A DNA stretch of 64,000 nt. Source: an uncultured Alphaproteobacteria bacterium (lineage in GTDB: Bacteria; Pseudomonadota; Alphaproteobacteria; RF32; CAG-239). The notes below the pieces were generated by a model. The model saw only the letters and a program-made list of their open reading frames with translations, did no database searches and had not been told where the DNA came from. The stretch's first letter is position 1. Each line of letters opens with the position of its first letter. Location of the stretch: the NCBI GenBank assembly GCA_934270475.1, contig CAKQPS010000001.1:124001-188000 (forward strand). The letters run 5' to 3'. The position numbers and the translations under genes are program-made. Below are positions 50,465-57,760 of the stretch, in pieces.

Positions 50465-51373
50465 ATGGAAAAGGTGATAAAGGTACAGAGCATGTTCGGA
50501 CACGAAATTATGGCTCTGTTGTTCGCTAAGAGTTTGTCTATGACCGTCGTTATTATCCCCAACAAGGATAATAAGGAAGAATTTGAGGAGGAAGCCGTAA
50601 AGATTTACGATAACCTCTCGTTCTTCTACAAAAACATCAAGCTCATACCTTTTGATGAAAAGGAGAAATATGAGCAGGTGTCTTGGGACGTGATTAGCGA
50701 TCTCAAGTCTGGTAAGCTTTCTGACGAGGTGTGGAGCACATTCGCTAGCACGAAATTGACTCCTTGTAAAAGCACGTCAGATTTGCCAAAGTTTGAATCT
50801 TTGGACAATCTGAGCGGTACGCCCAATATATTGGTTGTTCCGCAAAAGCTTATCTCTGACGGAGAATGCGGCGTTACGGCAGCTCAACAGTCTGTTAACC
50901 CCAGCGTCTTCAACTTCCTGAAGACAGAGGAAGCCAGATTGGTATTGGGACAGCACTTTAACAAAGTCGCTGATCTGGATATGGTTAAGAAGCTCGCCGA
51001 AGACTTCCAGATGTATGTCCCCGGAATGACCGAGGACGAGGAGGTCTTTGGAATCCGCGGCGTAAGACACTCTTTGTACTACAATATGTACAAAAAGTTG
51101 TCTTGCAGCGTTGGCATCGCCGGCACCCACACGTGGTATATGCTGACGATGTTCCCGGAAATCCCGCAAATCATTCTTTATAACAAGAATGGCGTGGAGC
51201 ACTGGGAAGCAATCGCTGCCGCAGAGCGCAAAGCTGGACGAGAGATTTACGTTATTGGGTTCGATGAGAATACCGATATGGTAGAGCTCAGCAAGCAGGT
51301 GGAAGAAGCTTTCTTTTATCTGGTTGCGAGAACGGGTTTCAGTGATGTGGATAAGCTCCACCACTTGAAGTAA
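50465..51373 (+). CDS. Unrecognised protein with foreign codon use, possibly GT-B-like
   Basis: 302 residues, cytoplasmic by sequence. The codon choice is unlike the rest of the window: Lys is mostly AAG, Ile often ATC, Phe TTC, Tyr TAC, and the leader before the ATG is TTTTACTTTTACTT, with no Shine-Dalgarno site. The C-terminal half (SCSVGIAGTHTWYMLTMFPEIPQIILYN, then EIYVIGFDENTDMVELSKQVEEAFF) looks like the nucleotide-sugar half of a GT-B glycosyltransferase, but this is a guess; the N-terminal half gives no hint. It is flanked by a strong promoter and a terminator, as a self-contained cassette. Horizontal origin is likely. Confidence 0.7.
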   Translation: MEKVIKVQSMFGHEIMALLFAKSLSMTVVIIPNKDNKEEFEEEAVKIYDNLSFFYKNIKLIPFDEKEKYEQVSWDVISDLKSGKLSDEVWSTFASTKLTPCKSTSDLPKFESLDNLSGTPNILVVPQKLISDGECGVTAAQQSVNPSVFNFLKTEEARLVLGQHFNKVADLDMVKKLAEDFQMYVPGMTEDEEVFGIRGVRHSLYYNMYKKLSCSVGIAGTHTWYMLTMFPEIPQIILYNKNGVEHWEAIAAAERKAGREIYVIGFDENTDMVELSKQVEEAFFYLVARTGFSDVDKLHHLK

Positions 51374-51378
51374 AATAA

Positions 51379-51408
51379 AAAGTCGCAACGTACGTTGCGG
51401 CTTTTTTT
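51379..51408 (+). terminator. Terminator of the foreign gene
   Basis: AAAGTCGCAACG pairs with CGTTGCGGCTTT (one G-T) across a TA centre, followed by a T run, six bases after the stop. Confidence 0.88.
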
Positions 51409-51469
51409 GTACATTTTTTCGGATTTGTTTATATGTTTACACATATAGTCCTCTTCCTTTCTTTAATTT

Positions 51470-51727
51470 CTATTTCGTCAGATATAATATCATTCTGATA
51501 ATGCTGCCAAATTCAAGAATTGTAACCACATCTCCTATTTTGGGTATTTCTTTGCCGGTATCGGGCTTGCTTATTACAAAACAATAGCCGCGGTATCCCC
51601 AATGTTCAAACCAGTCGCAATAGATTGCCCATACGTCAAGAGTTTCAGAATGTTGAACTCTAGTTACATTACTAGTTAATTTGTTAAAGCTCTTGCGTCT
51701 TTCAAATAATCTGTTTGATATGCTCAT
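51470..51727 (-). CDS. Small hypothetical protein, accessory region
   Basis: 85 residues: a basic N-terminal part (MSISNRLFERRKSFNKL) followed by Trp/Tyr-rich strands (WAIYCDWFEHWGYRGYC) and a C-terminal DVVTILEFGSIIRMILYL. There is no clear ribosome binding site. No family is recognised. It lies between the foreign gene and the VirB8-like gene. The call rests on length and composition only, so it is weak. Confidence 0.4.
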   Translation of the reverse strand: MSISNRLFERRKSFNKLTSNVTRVQHSETLDVWAIYCDWFEHWGYRGYCFVISKPDTGKEIPKIGDVVTILEFGSIIRMILYLTK

Positions 51728-51829
51728 AATAATAAAATTTTGAATAATATGAAAACACTATTGTAATAACACAAAAACAAGTACAAAACAATATGTTTGT
51801 GTTCTAAATTATGGCGAATCAACAATGCA

Positions 51830-52606
51830 TCAATACATCATCAAATTATATTTTAGGTTGGAATTGACTTCTTCCGGTCCGTTGCGGTAGTCGCCCTGAT
51901 AAGAAAGTGTATAGCTGTAAACCAAGAATCCATACGGATTTTTGATGCGGTCTTCCGGTTTTTTAAAACGCAAGTTGCCGTCATAGCCCACCCGCAGAGT
52001 GGCGCGCCATACATCGACTTTAGGCTTAGGATTGTCTCTGGTAATATCATAGGTTTTGAACTGCACTATCCACATAGAAAGCGACACGCGCTTGGTCCAA
52101 TCTATTTCAATATAACGCTGCAGACCGATGCTTTTAAATTGCTGGTCGGCGGTGGCTGCATCTTTTTTTAGAAACTCATTAAAAACGTCTTCGCTGGAAT
52201 ACCAATATAAAATTGAGTTTTTGCGCCATCTGTCTTTTAATTCGGCATAATCTTCCGTTACCGTATAGCGCAGCACCATATAATCACGGATATATTGCTC
52301 GGCAATCAGGTCGGAAGCATAATAATAGCGTTCGTCGCGTTCCATGACCTCTAGCTGGTTGGTGTCTTTGTTCATTACAAAAAGCCGCGGCTGGACGTGT
52401 TGTTCCGGCAATATCATATAGATAATGCTGGCAATAATCATATTCAGGCAGATGCTGAGGCAGGTTACCACAACCAAAAAGCGCGAAGTCCACAAATAGC
52501 GGCGCTCCGGAAATGCATCGACATGCACACGCTCTGGAAAATATCCCAAAACGTCAGGAGATTCTTTTTCTTTATATTTAAATAAGGTGCCTAAAATTGA
52601 AACCAT
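51830..52606 (-). CDS. VirB8-like type IV secretion component
   Basis: 258 residues: a cytoplasmic N-terminus, one membrane segment (about 40-65: FLVVVTCLSICLNMIIASIIYMIL) and a periplasmic domain. The end (RIKNPYGFLVYSYTLSYQ) matches the NPxGFxVxxY-type motif that closes VirB8/TrbF domains, and the preceding long strands RWRKNSILYWYSS and LSMWIVQFKTYDITRDNPKPKVDVWRATLRVGYD fit the NTF2-like fold. VirB8 forms part of the inner-membrane T4SS platform. No other T4SS gene is visible in this window; the divergent gene is a TolC-like lipoprotein. Family call is by layout. Confidence 0.75.
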   Translation of the reverse strand: MVSILGTLFKYKEKESPDVLGYFPERVHVDAFPERRYLWTSRFLVVVTCLSICLNMIIASIIYMILPEQHVQPRLFVMNKDTNQLEVMERDERYYYASDLIAEQYIRDYMVLRYTVTEDYAELKDRWRKNSILYWYSSEDVFNEFLKKDAATADQQFKSIGLQRYIEIDWTKRVSLSMWIVQFKTYDITRDNPKPKVDVWRATLRVGYDGNLRFKKPEDRIKNPYGFLVYSYTLSYQGDYRNGPEEVNSNLKYNLMMY

Positions 52607-52727
52607 GTCGATTTATACCTCAAATTTGTGTTTAGTTGTATGATATAAGCAAAAGTGTAACAAAATGTTAATTTTTAGCGATTATTATTAGGGCAGAATA
52701 AATGAAGTATACTTTAAGGAAATAACC

Positions 52728-54611
52728 ATGAAAAAACTACTGTTTTTGATGATGAGTTTTTTAGCTGTTTCCGGCTGTGCTAAAAATGACTCTTCTTATA
52801 AGAACGGACCGGACGCCGCTTATTATTCAGATTGGGACAGGGCTGTACGCTATGATGTTGATATGCAGAATATGTATGCCAATGCACCGCTGAAATTAGA
52901 AAAACCTATAGATATGTATATGTCTATGGCTTTGGCGCTGAAATATAACTATACCGGACGAATGATTCGTTATCAGGAAAGTTTAGTCAAAGCCGGAAAA
53001 TCGGCATATTCCCAGCTGCCTGAAATTGCCTCTAATGCCGGCTATATCAACACCAACAGCAATGAGCATACCAGTCCGGATTTGAAAGTTGCTTGGAACG
53101 TGCTGGATATTTCTACTTTGTATTATATGAATAATTCTCCGGAGTTTAAGCAAAATGTGGCAGTGGAGCAAAGCCGCAAAGTTATTCAAAATATTTTACA
53201 GGAAGCACGCGTTTTGTATTGGAAAGCCTTGACGGCACAGCGTTTGATTCCGGTTATTGACGATACAATAGAACATATTACTCTTGATGTTGATGAAATG
53301 AATGCCAAAGCCAAAGAGTTGGCAGTGCAGGGACAGAATCCATCTACAGAAGAGCTGGTTAAAAAGCGTAAATATATGGAAGCAGTTAAAAAACTTTCGG
53401 CTTTGAAGCGCGATATGGAAACCGCTCACGAGCGTTTGGCTTCGCTGATGGGACTGCACCCAGCCACACAATTTACATTGGTGGGTAAAGAATACGGCAA
53501 TTTTGCCTTGCCGGAAATCAAATCTAACCTTTCACGTTTGGAATGGTTGGCTTTAACCAACCGTCCGGAATTGAAAGTGCATGATTTGCTGACCGGAAAT
53601 GATGATTTGGAGCTTATTATTTCTAACTTCCGCGATGATAACGGCAGCGGTTATAAAAATAGTCCGAATACCTATAATCAAAAATGGTGCAGCGCGGCGA
53701 AAGAAGCCTCTATGCTGGTTTATGAAGATTCTCGCAATGCGGCTAATCAGCAAACTATGACGGCTTTGCGCCGCCAGCGTATGACCTCGTTAATTTTGAA
53801 TCAGGTTTATATTGCTTGGGCTCGCTATACATCGGCAACCGAAGATTATCAAATTGCCTATGAAATTGCCGGAACATCAGAAAATATTGCCGAAGATGTA
53901 ACTTCTGCAAACGGCAGCCAAGCTGAAAAAAGCCAGCTTGAAGCTGCACGCGCGATTGCCGACGAAACAAAAGCTTCTTTAGCTTATGTGGATTTACAGG
54001 ACGCTTTAGGCACTTTATATGCAACAATCGGTTTGGATGCAGTTCCGTATTATATGCTGAACGAATCGCCGTCTAAAATTGCCATTGCTTTGCGCGATAA
54101 TCTTGACAAATGGCGTCAGGGCGAATTTATACCGGATAACCGTCCGTATTTGATGGATATTCCAAGCCGCCGTCCGCCAGTTAACTTGTCATCTGAAAAA
54201 TTACTGCCGGACGTAACGTATGAAACCGGTGAGCATATTGAAATCAAAATTCCTAATTCCGCTTTTGAAAAAATGGGCTGGAAACCTGGGACTTTCACTA
54301 CTAAAGCAGGTTTAGTTGATGATTCTCCGTTGCCGAAATGGCTGCATTATAATTCTAATGCTATGGTCTTTACCGGTATGGCTATGCCGAAAGACGGCGG
54401 AGTTTATAAAATTAAAATTTATGCTTTGGATAAAAACAACAACATTGCTTATTTGACCTTTAAACTGACAATTATTGAAGTTTACGTGCCGTCAATTAAA
54501 GTGCGCGGGCTTAATAAGTCTCGTAAAGCAACAGTGATGAAACGCTGCCACGGCAATCAGTGCACAGACGAAACACTAGACGACGTGCAGGTGTTTGCTC
54601 CGGTCAGATAA
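52728..54611 (+). CDS. TolC-like outer-membrane lipoprotein with C-terminal Ig/cadherin-like domain
   Basis: 627 residues. Lipoprotein signal with lipobox AVSGC (Cys 17). The middle (about 60-470) looks like an outer-membrane efflux (TolC) protein with two helical repeats: ALALKYNYTGRMIRYQESLVKAGK, then LEWLALTNRPELKVHDLL, and coiled-coil stretches in between. The C-terminal 130 residues add a He_PIG/cadherin-type domain (LPKWLHYNSNAMVFTGMAMPKDGG, YKIKIYALDKNNN). This fusion is uncommon. It is divergent from the VirB8-like gene (121-base gap), suggesting a shared envelope function. Export of a substrate is inferred. Confidence 0.75.
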   Translation: MKKLLFLMMSFLAVSGCAKNDSSYKNGPDAAYYSDWDRAVRYDVDMQNMYANAPLKLEKPIDMYMSMALALKYNYTGRMIRYQESLVKAGKSAYSQLPEIASNAGYINTNSNEHTSPDLKVAWNVLDISTLYYMNNSPEFKQNVAVEQSRKVIQNILQEARVLYWKALTAQRLIPVIDDTIEHITLDVDEMNAKAKELAVQGQNPSTEELVKKRKYMEAVKKLSALKRDMETAHERLASLMGLHPATQFTLVGKEYGNFALPEIKSNLSRLEWLALTNRPELKVHDLLTGNDDLELIISNFRDDNGSGYKNSPNTYNQKWCSAAKEASMLVYEDSRNAANQQTMTALRRQRMTSLILNQVYIAWARYTSATEDYQIAYEIAGTSENIAEDVTSANGSQAEKSQLEAARAIADETKASLAYVDLQDALGTLYATIGLDAVPYYMLNESPSKIAIALRDNLDKWRQGEFIPDNRPYLMDIPSRRPPVNLSSEKLLPDVTYETGEHIEIKIPNSAFEKMGWKPGTFTTKAGLVDDSPLPKWLHYNSNAMVFTGMAMPKDGGVYKIKIYALDKNNNIAYLTFKLTIIEVYVPSIKVRGLNKSRKATVMKRCHGNQCTDETLDDVQVFAPVR

Positions 54612-54630
54612 GTTCTGCGGTTTTTAGTAA

Positions 54631-54667
54631 AAGGGTCTGCTTATGAAATTAGGCAGGCTCTTTTTTT
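54631..54667 (+). terminator. Terminator after the TolC-like gene
   Basis: GGGTCTGC and GCAGGCTC arms (with G-T pairs) around an ATGAAATTA-type loop, then seven T, about 20 bases after the stop. Confidence 0.85.
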
Positions 54668-54788
54668 ATAGTTCTATATAGTGTATTTATAAGAAATAAG
54701 TATAAAAGAAATATCTGCATCGTATCAGATAGTGTATCCTAAAAATTTATTTTTCTTGATTTTTCTAGATTGCATTACTATAAAATTT

Positions 54789-54816
54789 AACGTCTGGTGT
54801 TGACGCACCAGACGTT
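54789..54816. other. Strong 11-bp hairpin in the 54612-54959 gap
   Basis: AACGTCTGGTG (54789-54799) pairs perfectly with CACCAGACGTT (54806-54816), loop TTGACG. On the minus strand the stem is followed by TAAATTTTAT. Further on, TTTAACTTA and TAAGTTAAA can pair over about 45 bases. This is a highly structured leader region ahead of the small peptide at 54960. It may be a 5' leader or the end of an antisense RNA. Confidence 0.6.
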
Positions 54817-54959
54817 ATTTAACTTAAAAGGGTTAAACCCAAACTTTAACTCATTTCTAAGTTAAAGATAACCTATTTTTGTATAAAAATCAAGGCTTTT
54901 AGCAAATTTAGGCGGGTTTATCACTTTCGCAGCCGCGCAGATGAGCTGAAAGGAAAGAG

Positions 54960-55031
54960 ATGAACGATACAATCAAAGTTCTTAACATCATTATCTTGAT
55001 GTTAAAAATCATCATAATAATTATTAACTAG
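54960..55031 (+). CDS. 23-residue hydrophobic peptide, type I toxin-like candidate
   Basis: ATG at 54960 to TAG at 55031, 23 residues: a short polar start (MNDTIK) followed by an Ile/Leu/Val-rich stretch and an almost pure poly-Ile end (LKIIIIIIN). AAAGGAAAGAG stands immediately before the ATG, a good ribosome site, and a GC-rich hairpin follows. Small single-helix peptides with structured leaders are typical of type I toxin genes (e.g. Ibs, Fst, TisB families), but no homologue is recognised. It is also conceivable that this is a leader peptide of metG. The reading frame and site are seen; toxin role is inference. Confidence 0.45.
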   Translation: MNDTIKVLNIIILMLKIIIIIIN

Positions 55032-55039
55032 TATGATGA

Positions 55040-55076
55040 GGCGGGGTTTTCAAGTTCCGCCCTTTGATATCTTTTT
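55040..55076 (+). terminator. Hairpin after the small peptide gene
   Basis: GGCGG (55040-55044) and CCGCC (55057-55061) arms around a 12-base loop, followed by CTTTGATATCTTTTT. A weak-looking but GC-rich terminator nine bases after the TAG. Confidence 0.6.
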
Positions 55077-55115
55077 GCGGCTATAAAAAAATCGTGTTCT
55101 ATATAGTCTTTTTGC

Positions 55116-55143
55116 TTGAGATTTTAGCAAAAGAGAGTAAACT
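55116..55143 (+). promoter_or_regulatory. Probable promoter of metG
   Basis: TTGAGA (55116-55121), 16-base spacer, TAAACT (55138-55143), with CTCCAAGCAATT following as in the accA leader. Confidence 0.55.
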
Positions 55144-55186
55144 CCAAGCAATTGTTATTGTATGTCTTTTAAGGAGAAATGTAAAT

Positions 55187-56884
55187 ATGTCAAAAGTCTT
55201 GATTACTTCCGCACTGCCGTATATTAACGGGATTCCGCACCTTGGTCATATGGTCGGCTGCTTACTGCCGTCCGATGTTTATGCCCGTTATATGCGAATG
55301 TTGGGTAATGAAGTTTTGTATATTTGCGGAAATGATGAACACGGTACAGCCTCGGAAGTCGGCGCTTTGAAAGAAGGTATGCCGGTGGAAGAATATTGTG
55401 ATAAGTACCATGCCCGCCATATTCAGACATATAAAGATTTTAATTTGTCGTTTGACTATTTTGGCCGCACATCCAGCGAACAAAACAAAGAAATGACTTA
55501 TCATATTTTTTCACAGTTGGATAAAAATGGTTTTATTGAAGAAAGAACAATGAAACAGGTTTATTCGGTTGATGATAAAATGTTTTTGGCTGACCGTTAT
55601 ATTACAGGTACTTGCCCGCATTGCGGCTATGAAAAAGCCCGCGGCGACCAATGCGAAAACTGTACAAAAGTTTTGGAACCGACAGATTTAATCAATCCGC
55701 GCAGCACTATTTCAGGCAGTACAAATTTGGAAGTGCGCGAAACTAAGCATTTGTTTTTGAACCTGCCGAAAATTGAAACAAAATTGGTGGAATGGCTCAA
55801 AACTAAAGAAGCTTTTTGGCCGGATGTGGCTTATTCCATTGCTAAAAAGTGGGTTAAAGAAGGTTTGCAGCCGCGCTGCATTACCCGTGATTTGAAATGG
55901 GGCTTTCCGGTTAATAAACCTGGTTTTGAAGACAAAGTATTTTATGTTTGGTTTGATGCGCCAATCGGCTATATCGGCATTACTAAGCAGTGGTCGGACG
56001 AAAATCCGGCAGAACGTAATTGGAAAGATTGGTGGCTGAATGCTAAAGACGTGCGTTATGTTGAGTTTATGGGCAAAGACAATGTGCCTTATCACTCTAT
56101 CACCTTTCCGGCAACTTTGCTGGGTACGGGCGAAAACTGGACTAAGGTAGATTTCTTAAAAGGCTTCAGCTATCTGACTTTTGAAGGCGGAAAATTCTCT
56201 AAATCCGAGCATCGCGGCGTCTTTGCCGAAGATGCGGTTAAAGAGTTTCCGGCTGACTATTGGCGTTATTGGCTGATGGCTAATGCTCCGGAAAGTTCGG
56301 ATTCATCTTTTACTTTTGAAAGCTTTGTAAACACAGTTAATAAAGATTTGAATGGTGTTTTAGGCAACTTTGCGCAGCGTGTTATGAAAATGACTGCTTC
56401 CAAACTGGGGGCTCAAGTTCCGGAAGGCGGCGAATTGCAAGCCGAGGATAAAGAGCTGATTAAAGTTTTGCAAACCCGTGTTAATGATTATTTTAAATAC
56501 CTGAATGAAATGGAATTCAGAAAGGCAACTGCGGAATTGCGGGCAATTTGGGTTGAAGGCAACAACTACATTTCTATCACAGAGCCGTGGATGGTAATCA
56601 AAGAAGATGAAACCCGTGCTGCCACAATTTTGCGTCTGTGTTTGAATTTAGTAAGAATTTATGCAATTTTAAGCGCTCCGTTTATGCCGGATACCGCTGA
56701 AAAAATTATGGCTAAATTCGGTTTGACTTCTAAAGATATGCCGTCGTTGAAAGACTTTAATGTTGAAAGAGAAATGTCTGCTCTTAAAGCCGGTCACAAA
56801 TTTGAGGCTGGAGAAGCTTTGTTTGAGCGTATTACTCCGGAAAAAACAGCTGAATTACAGCAAAAATACAGCGGAGTAAAATAG
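55187..56884 (+). CDS. metG: Methionyl-tRNA synthetase
   Basis: 565 residues. Class I signatures: HLGH (18-21) in ALPYINGIPHLGHMVG, the zinc knuckle CPHCGYEKARGDQCENC (about 143-159) and the KMSKS loop FSKS in GGKFSKSEHRG (about 335). The C-terminal anticodon-binding helices are there, but no C-terminal OB dimerisation domain. It charges tRNA-Met and tRNA-fMet. The start at 55187 follows AAGGAGAAATGTAAAT; a 41-codon upstream extension is not conserved. It is immediately followed by a gene with a degenerate SNase-like domain. Confidence 0.98.
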   Translation: MSKVLITSALPYINGIPHLGHMVGCLLPSDVYARYMRMLGNEVLYICGNDEHGTASEVGALKEGMPVEEYCDKYHARHIQTYKDFNLSFDYFGRTSSEQNKEMTYHIFSQLDKNGFIEERTMKQVYSVDDKMFLADRYITGTCPHCGYEKARGDQCENCTKVLEPTDLINPRSTISGSTNLEVRETKHLFLNLPKIETKLVEWLKTKEAFWPDVAYSIAKKWVKEGLQPRCITRDLKWGFPVNKPGFEDKVFYVWFDAPIGYIGITKQWSDENPAERNWKDWWLNAKDVRYVEFMGKDNVPYHSITFPATLLGTGENWTKVDFLKGFSYLTFEGGKFSKSEHRGVFAEDAVKEFPADYWRYWLMANAPESSDSSFTFESFVNTVNKDLNGVLGNFAQRVMKMTASKLGAQVPEGGELQAEDKELIKVLQTRVNDYFKYLNEMEFRKATAELRAIWVEGNNYISITEPWMVIKEDETRAATILRLCLNLVRIYAILSAPFMPDTAEKIMAKFGLTSKDMPSLKDFNVEREMSALKAGHKFEAGEALFERITPEKTAELQQKYSGVK

Positions 56885-57748
56885 ATGTTGCATTACGAAT
56901 GGGATGACATAAAAACAAAAGGATTCAGCAGTTTGTTGTATAAACTGTATTTAGGGCTGACTTATCCGGTGCGTCATCCTTTTGTGACTATTGTAGTGCT
57001 ATTAGCTTTTTATCGGCATGAGCTGGGCGATATGTGGTTTAAATATCAGCACAAAATGCCGGAGCCGGTGCAGCAGGCAGCGGTTATAAAAAAGCAAACA
57101 ACTGACAGAATAGAAGAAAAACTTTCAGAATTGCGTTCTTCTTTGGGTGAAATTGTGCGAAACATTAACCCGACATCGGGCATTGAAGCTAAAAAAGAGG
57201 ATAAAGAACGTTCTACCAATTGGAATACGGTTAAATTTAACAAAGTTAAGTATGAGCCGCTGAATGTTGACAATAAAGAGCTGGAACTGTCGGAAATATC
57301 GGCAGATGAAAATCAAGATATTGAAACTCAAACCCAAGCAGATATATCTTTAACTGATAATTCGGCAGAAAAAAATGCGGAAAACATAGAGCAGAATTAT
57401 TCGTCGGACAATATACATAGCTATTATAAGAAAAATGACTCGCTGCATTTGGAATATTTAAAAACTCCGCAGCAAGTTTTCGGCGAAGCTGAAATAGCCG
57501 GCGCAAATAGTCTGTATGTTGATGGAAAGTTTATGTTTTTATACGGCATATATACCGACCCGAATTTTTACAGCGAAGAAATAGCTGCTGACTATTTGAT
57601 GAAAGCTACCAAAGGTCAGATTGTACGCTGTGAGATTATTGCTCAAACCTATAATCAAACGGCGACAGCGCTTTGTTTTGTGAATGGTGAATTTATCAAT
57701 AAAGCGCTGGTGGATAAAAAAATGGCGCGTAACGTGGCTTTGCAATAA
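56885..57748 (+). CDS. Membrane protein with degenerate SNase-like domain
   Basis: 287 residues: a membrane segment (about 30-50: HPFVTIVVLLAFY), a charged and helical linker (60-190), and a C-terminal domain (about 195-285) with the OB-fold layout of Staphylococcal nuclease homologues: QVFGEAEIAGANSLYVDGKFMFLYGI, AADYLMKATKGQIVRCEII, YNQTATALCFVNGEFINKALVDKKMARNV. The arginine and glutamate positions of an active SNase (IRLxGIDAPE, DRYGR) are replaced (FMFLYGIYTDP, TYNQT), so it is probably a binding rather than a cleaving domain. The start is the base after the metG stop; function unknown. Confidence 0.7.
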   Translation: MLHYEWDDIKTKGFSSLLYKLYLGLTYPVRHPFVTIVVLLAFYRHELGDMWFKYQHKMPEPVQQAAVIKKQTTDRIEEKLSELRSSLGEIVRNINPTSGIEAKKEDKERSTNWNTVKFNKVKYEPLNVDNKELELSEISADENQDIETQTQADISLTDNSAEKNAENIEQNYSSDNIHSYYKKNDSLHLEYLKTPQQVFGEAEIAGANSLYVDGKFMFLYGIYTDPNFYSEEIAADYLMKATKGQIVRCEIIAQTYNQTATALCFVNGEFINKALVDKKMARNVALQ

Positions 57749-57760
57749 GGAAATGTTTTC

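Noticed and set aside
50777..51388. A 203-codon minus-strand frame opposite the foreign gene
   Set aside because: Full overlap with a gene having its own promoter, terminator and sensible protein; no ribosome site and no domain.
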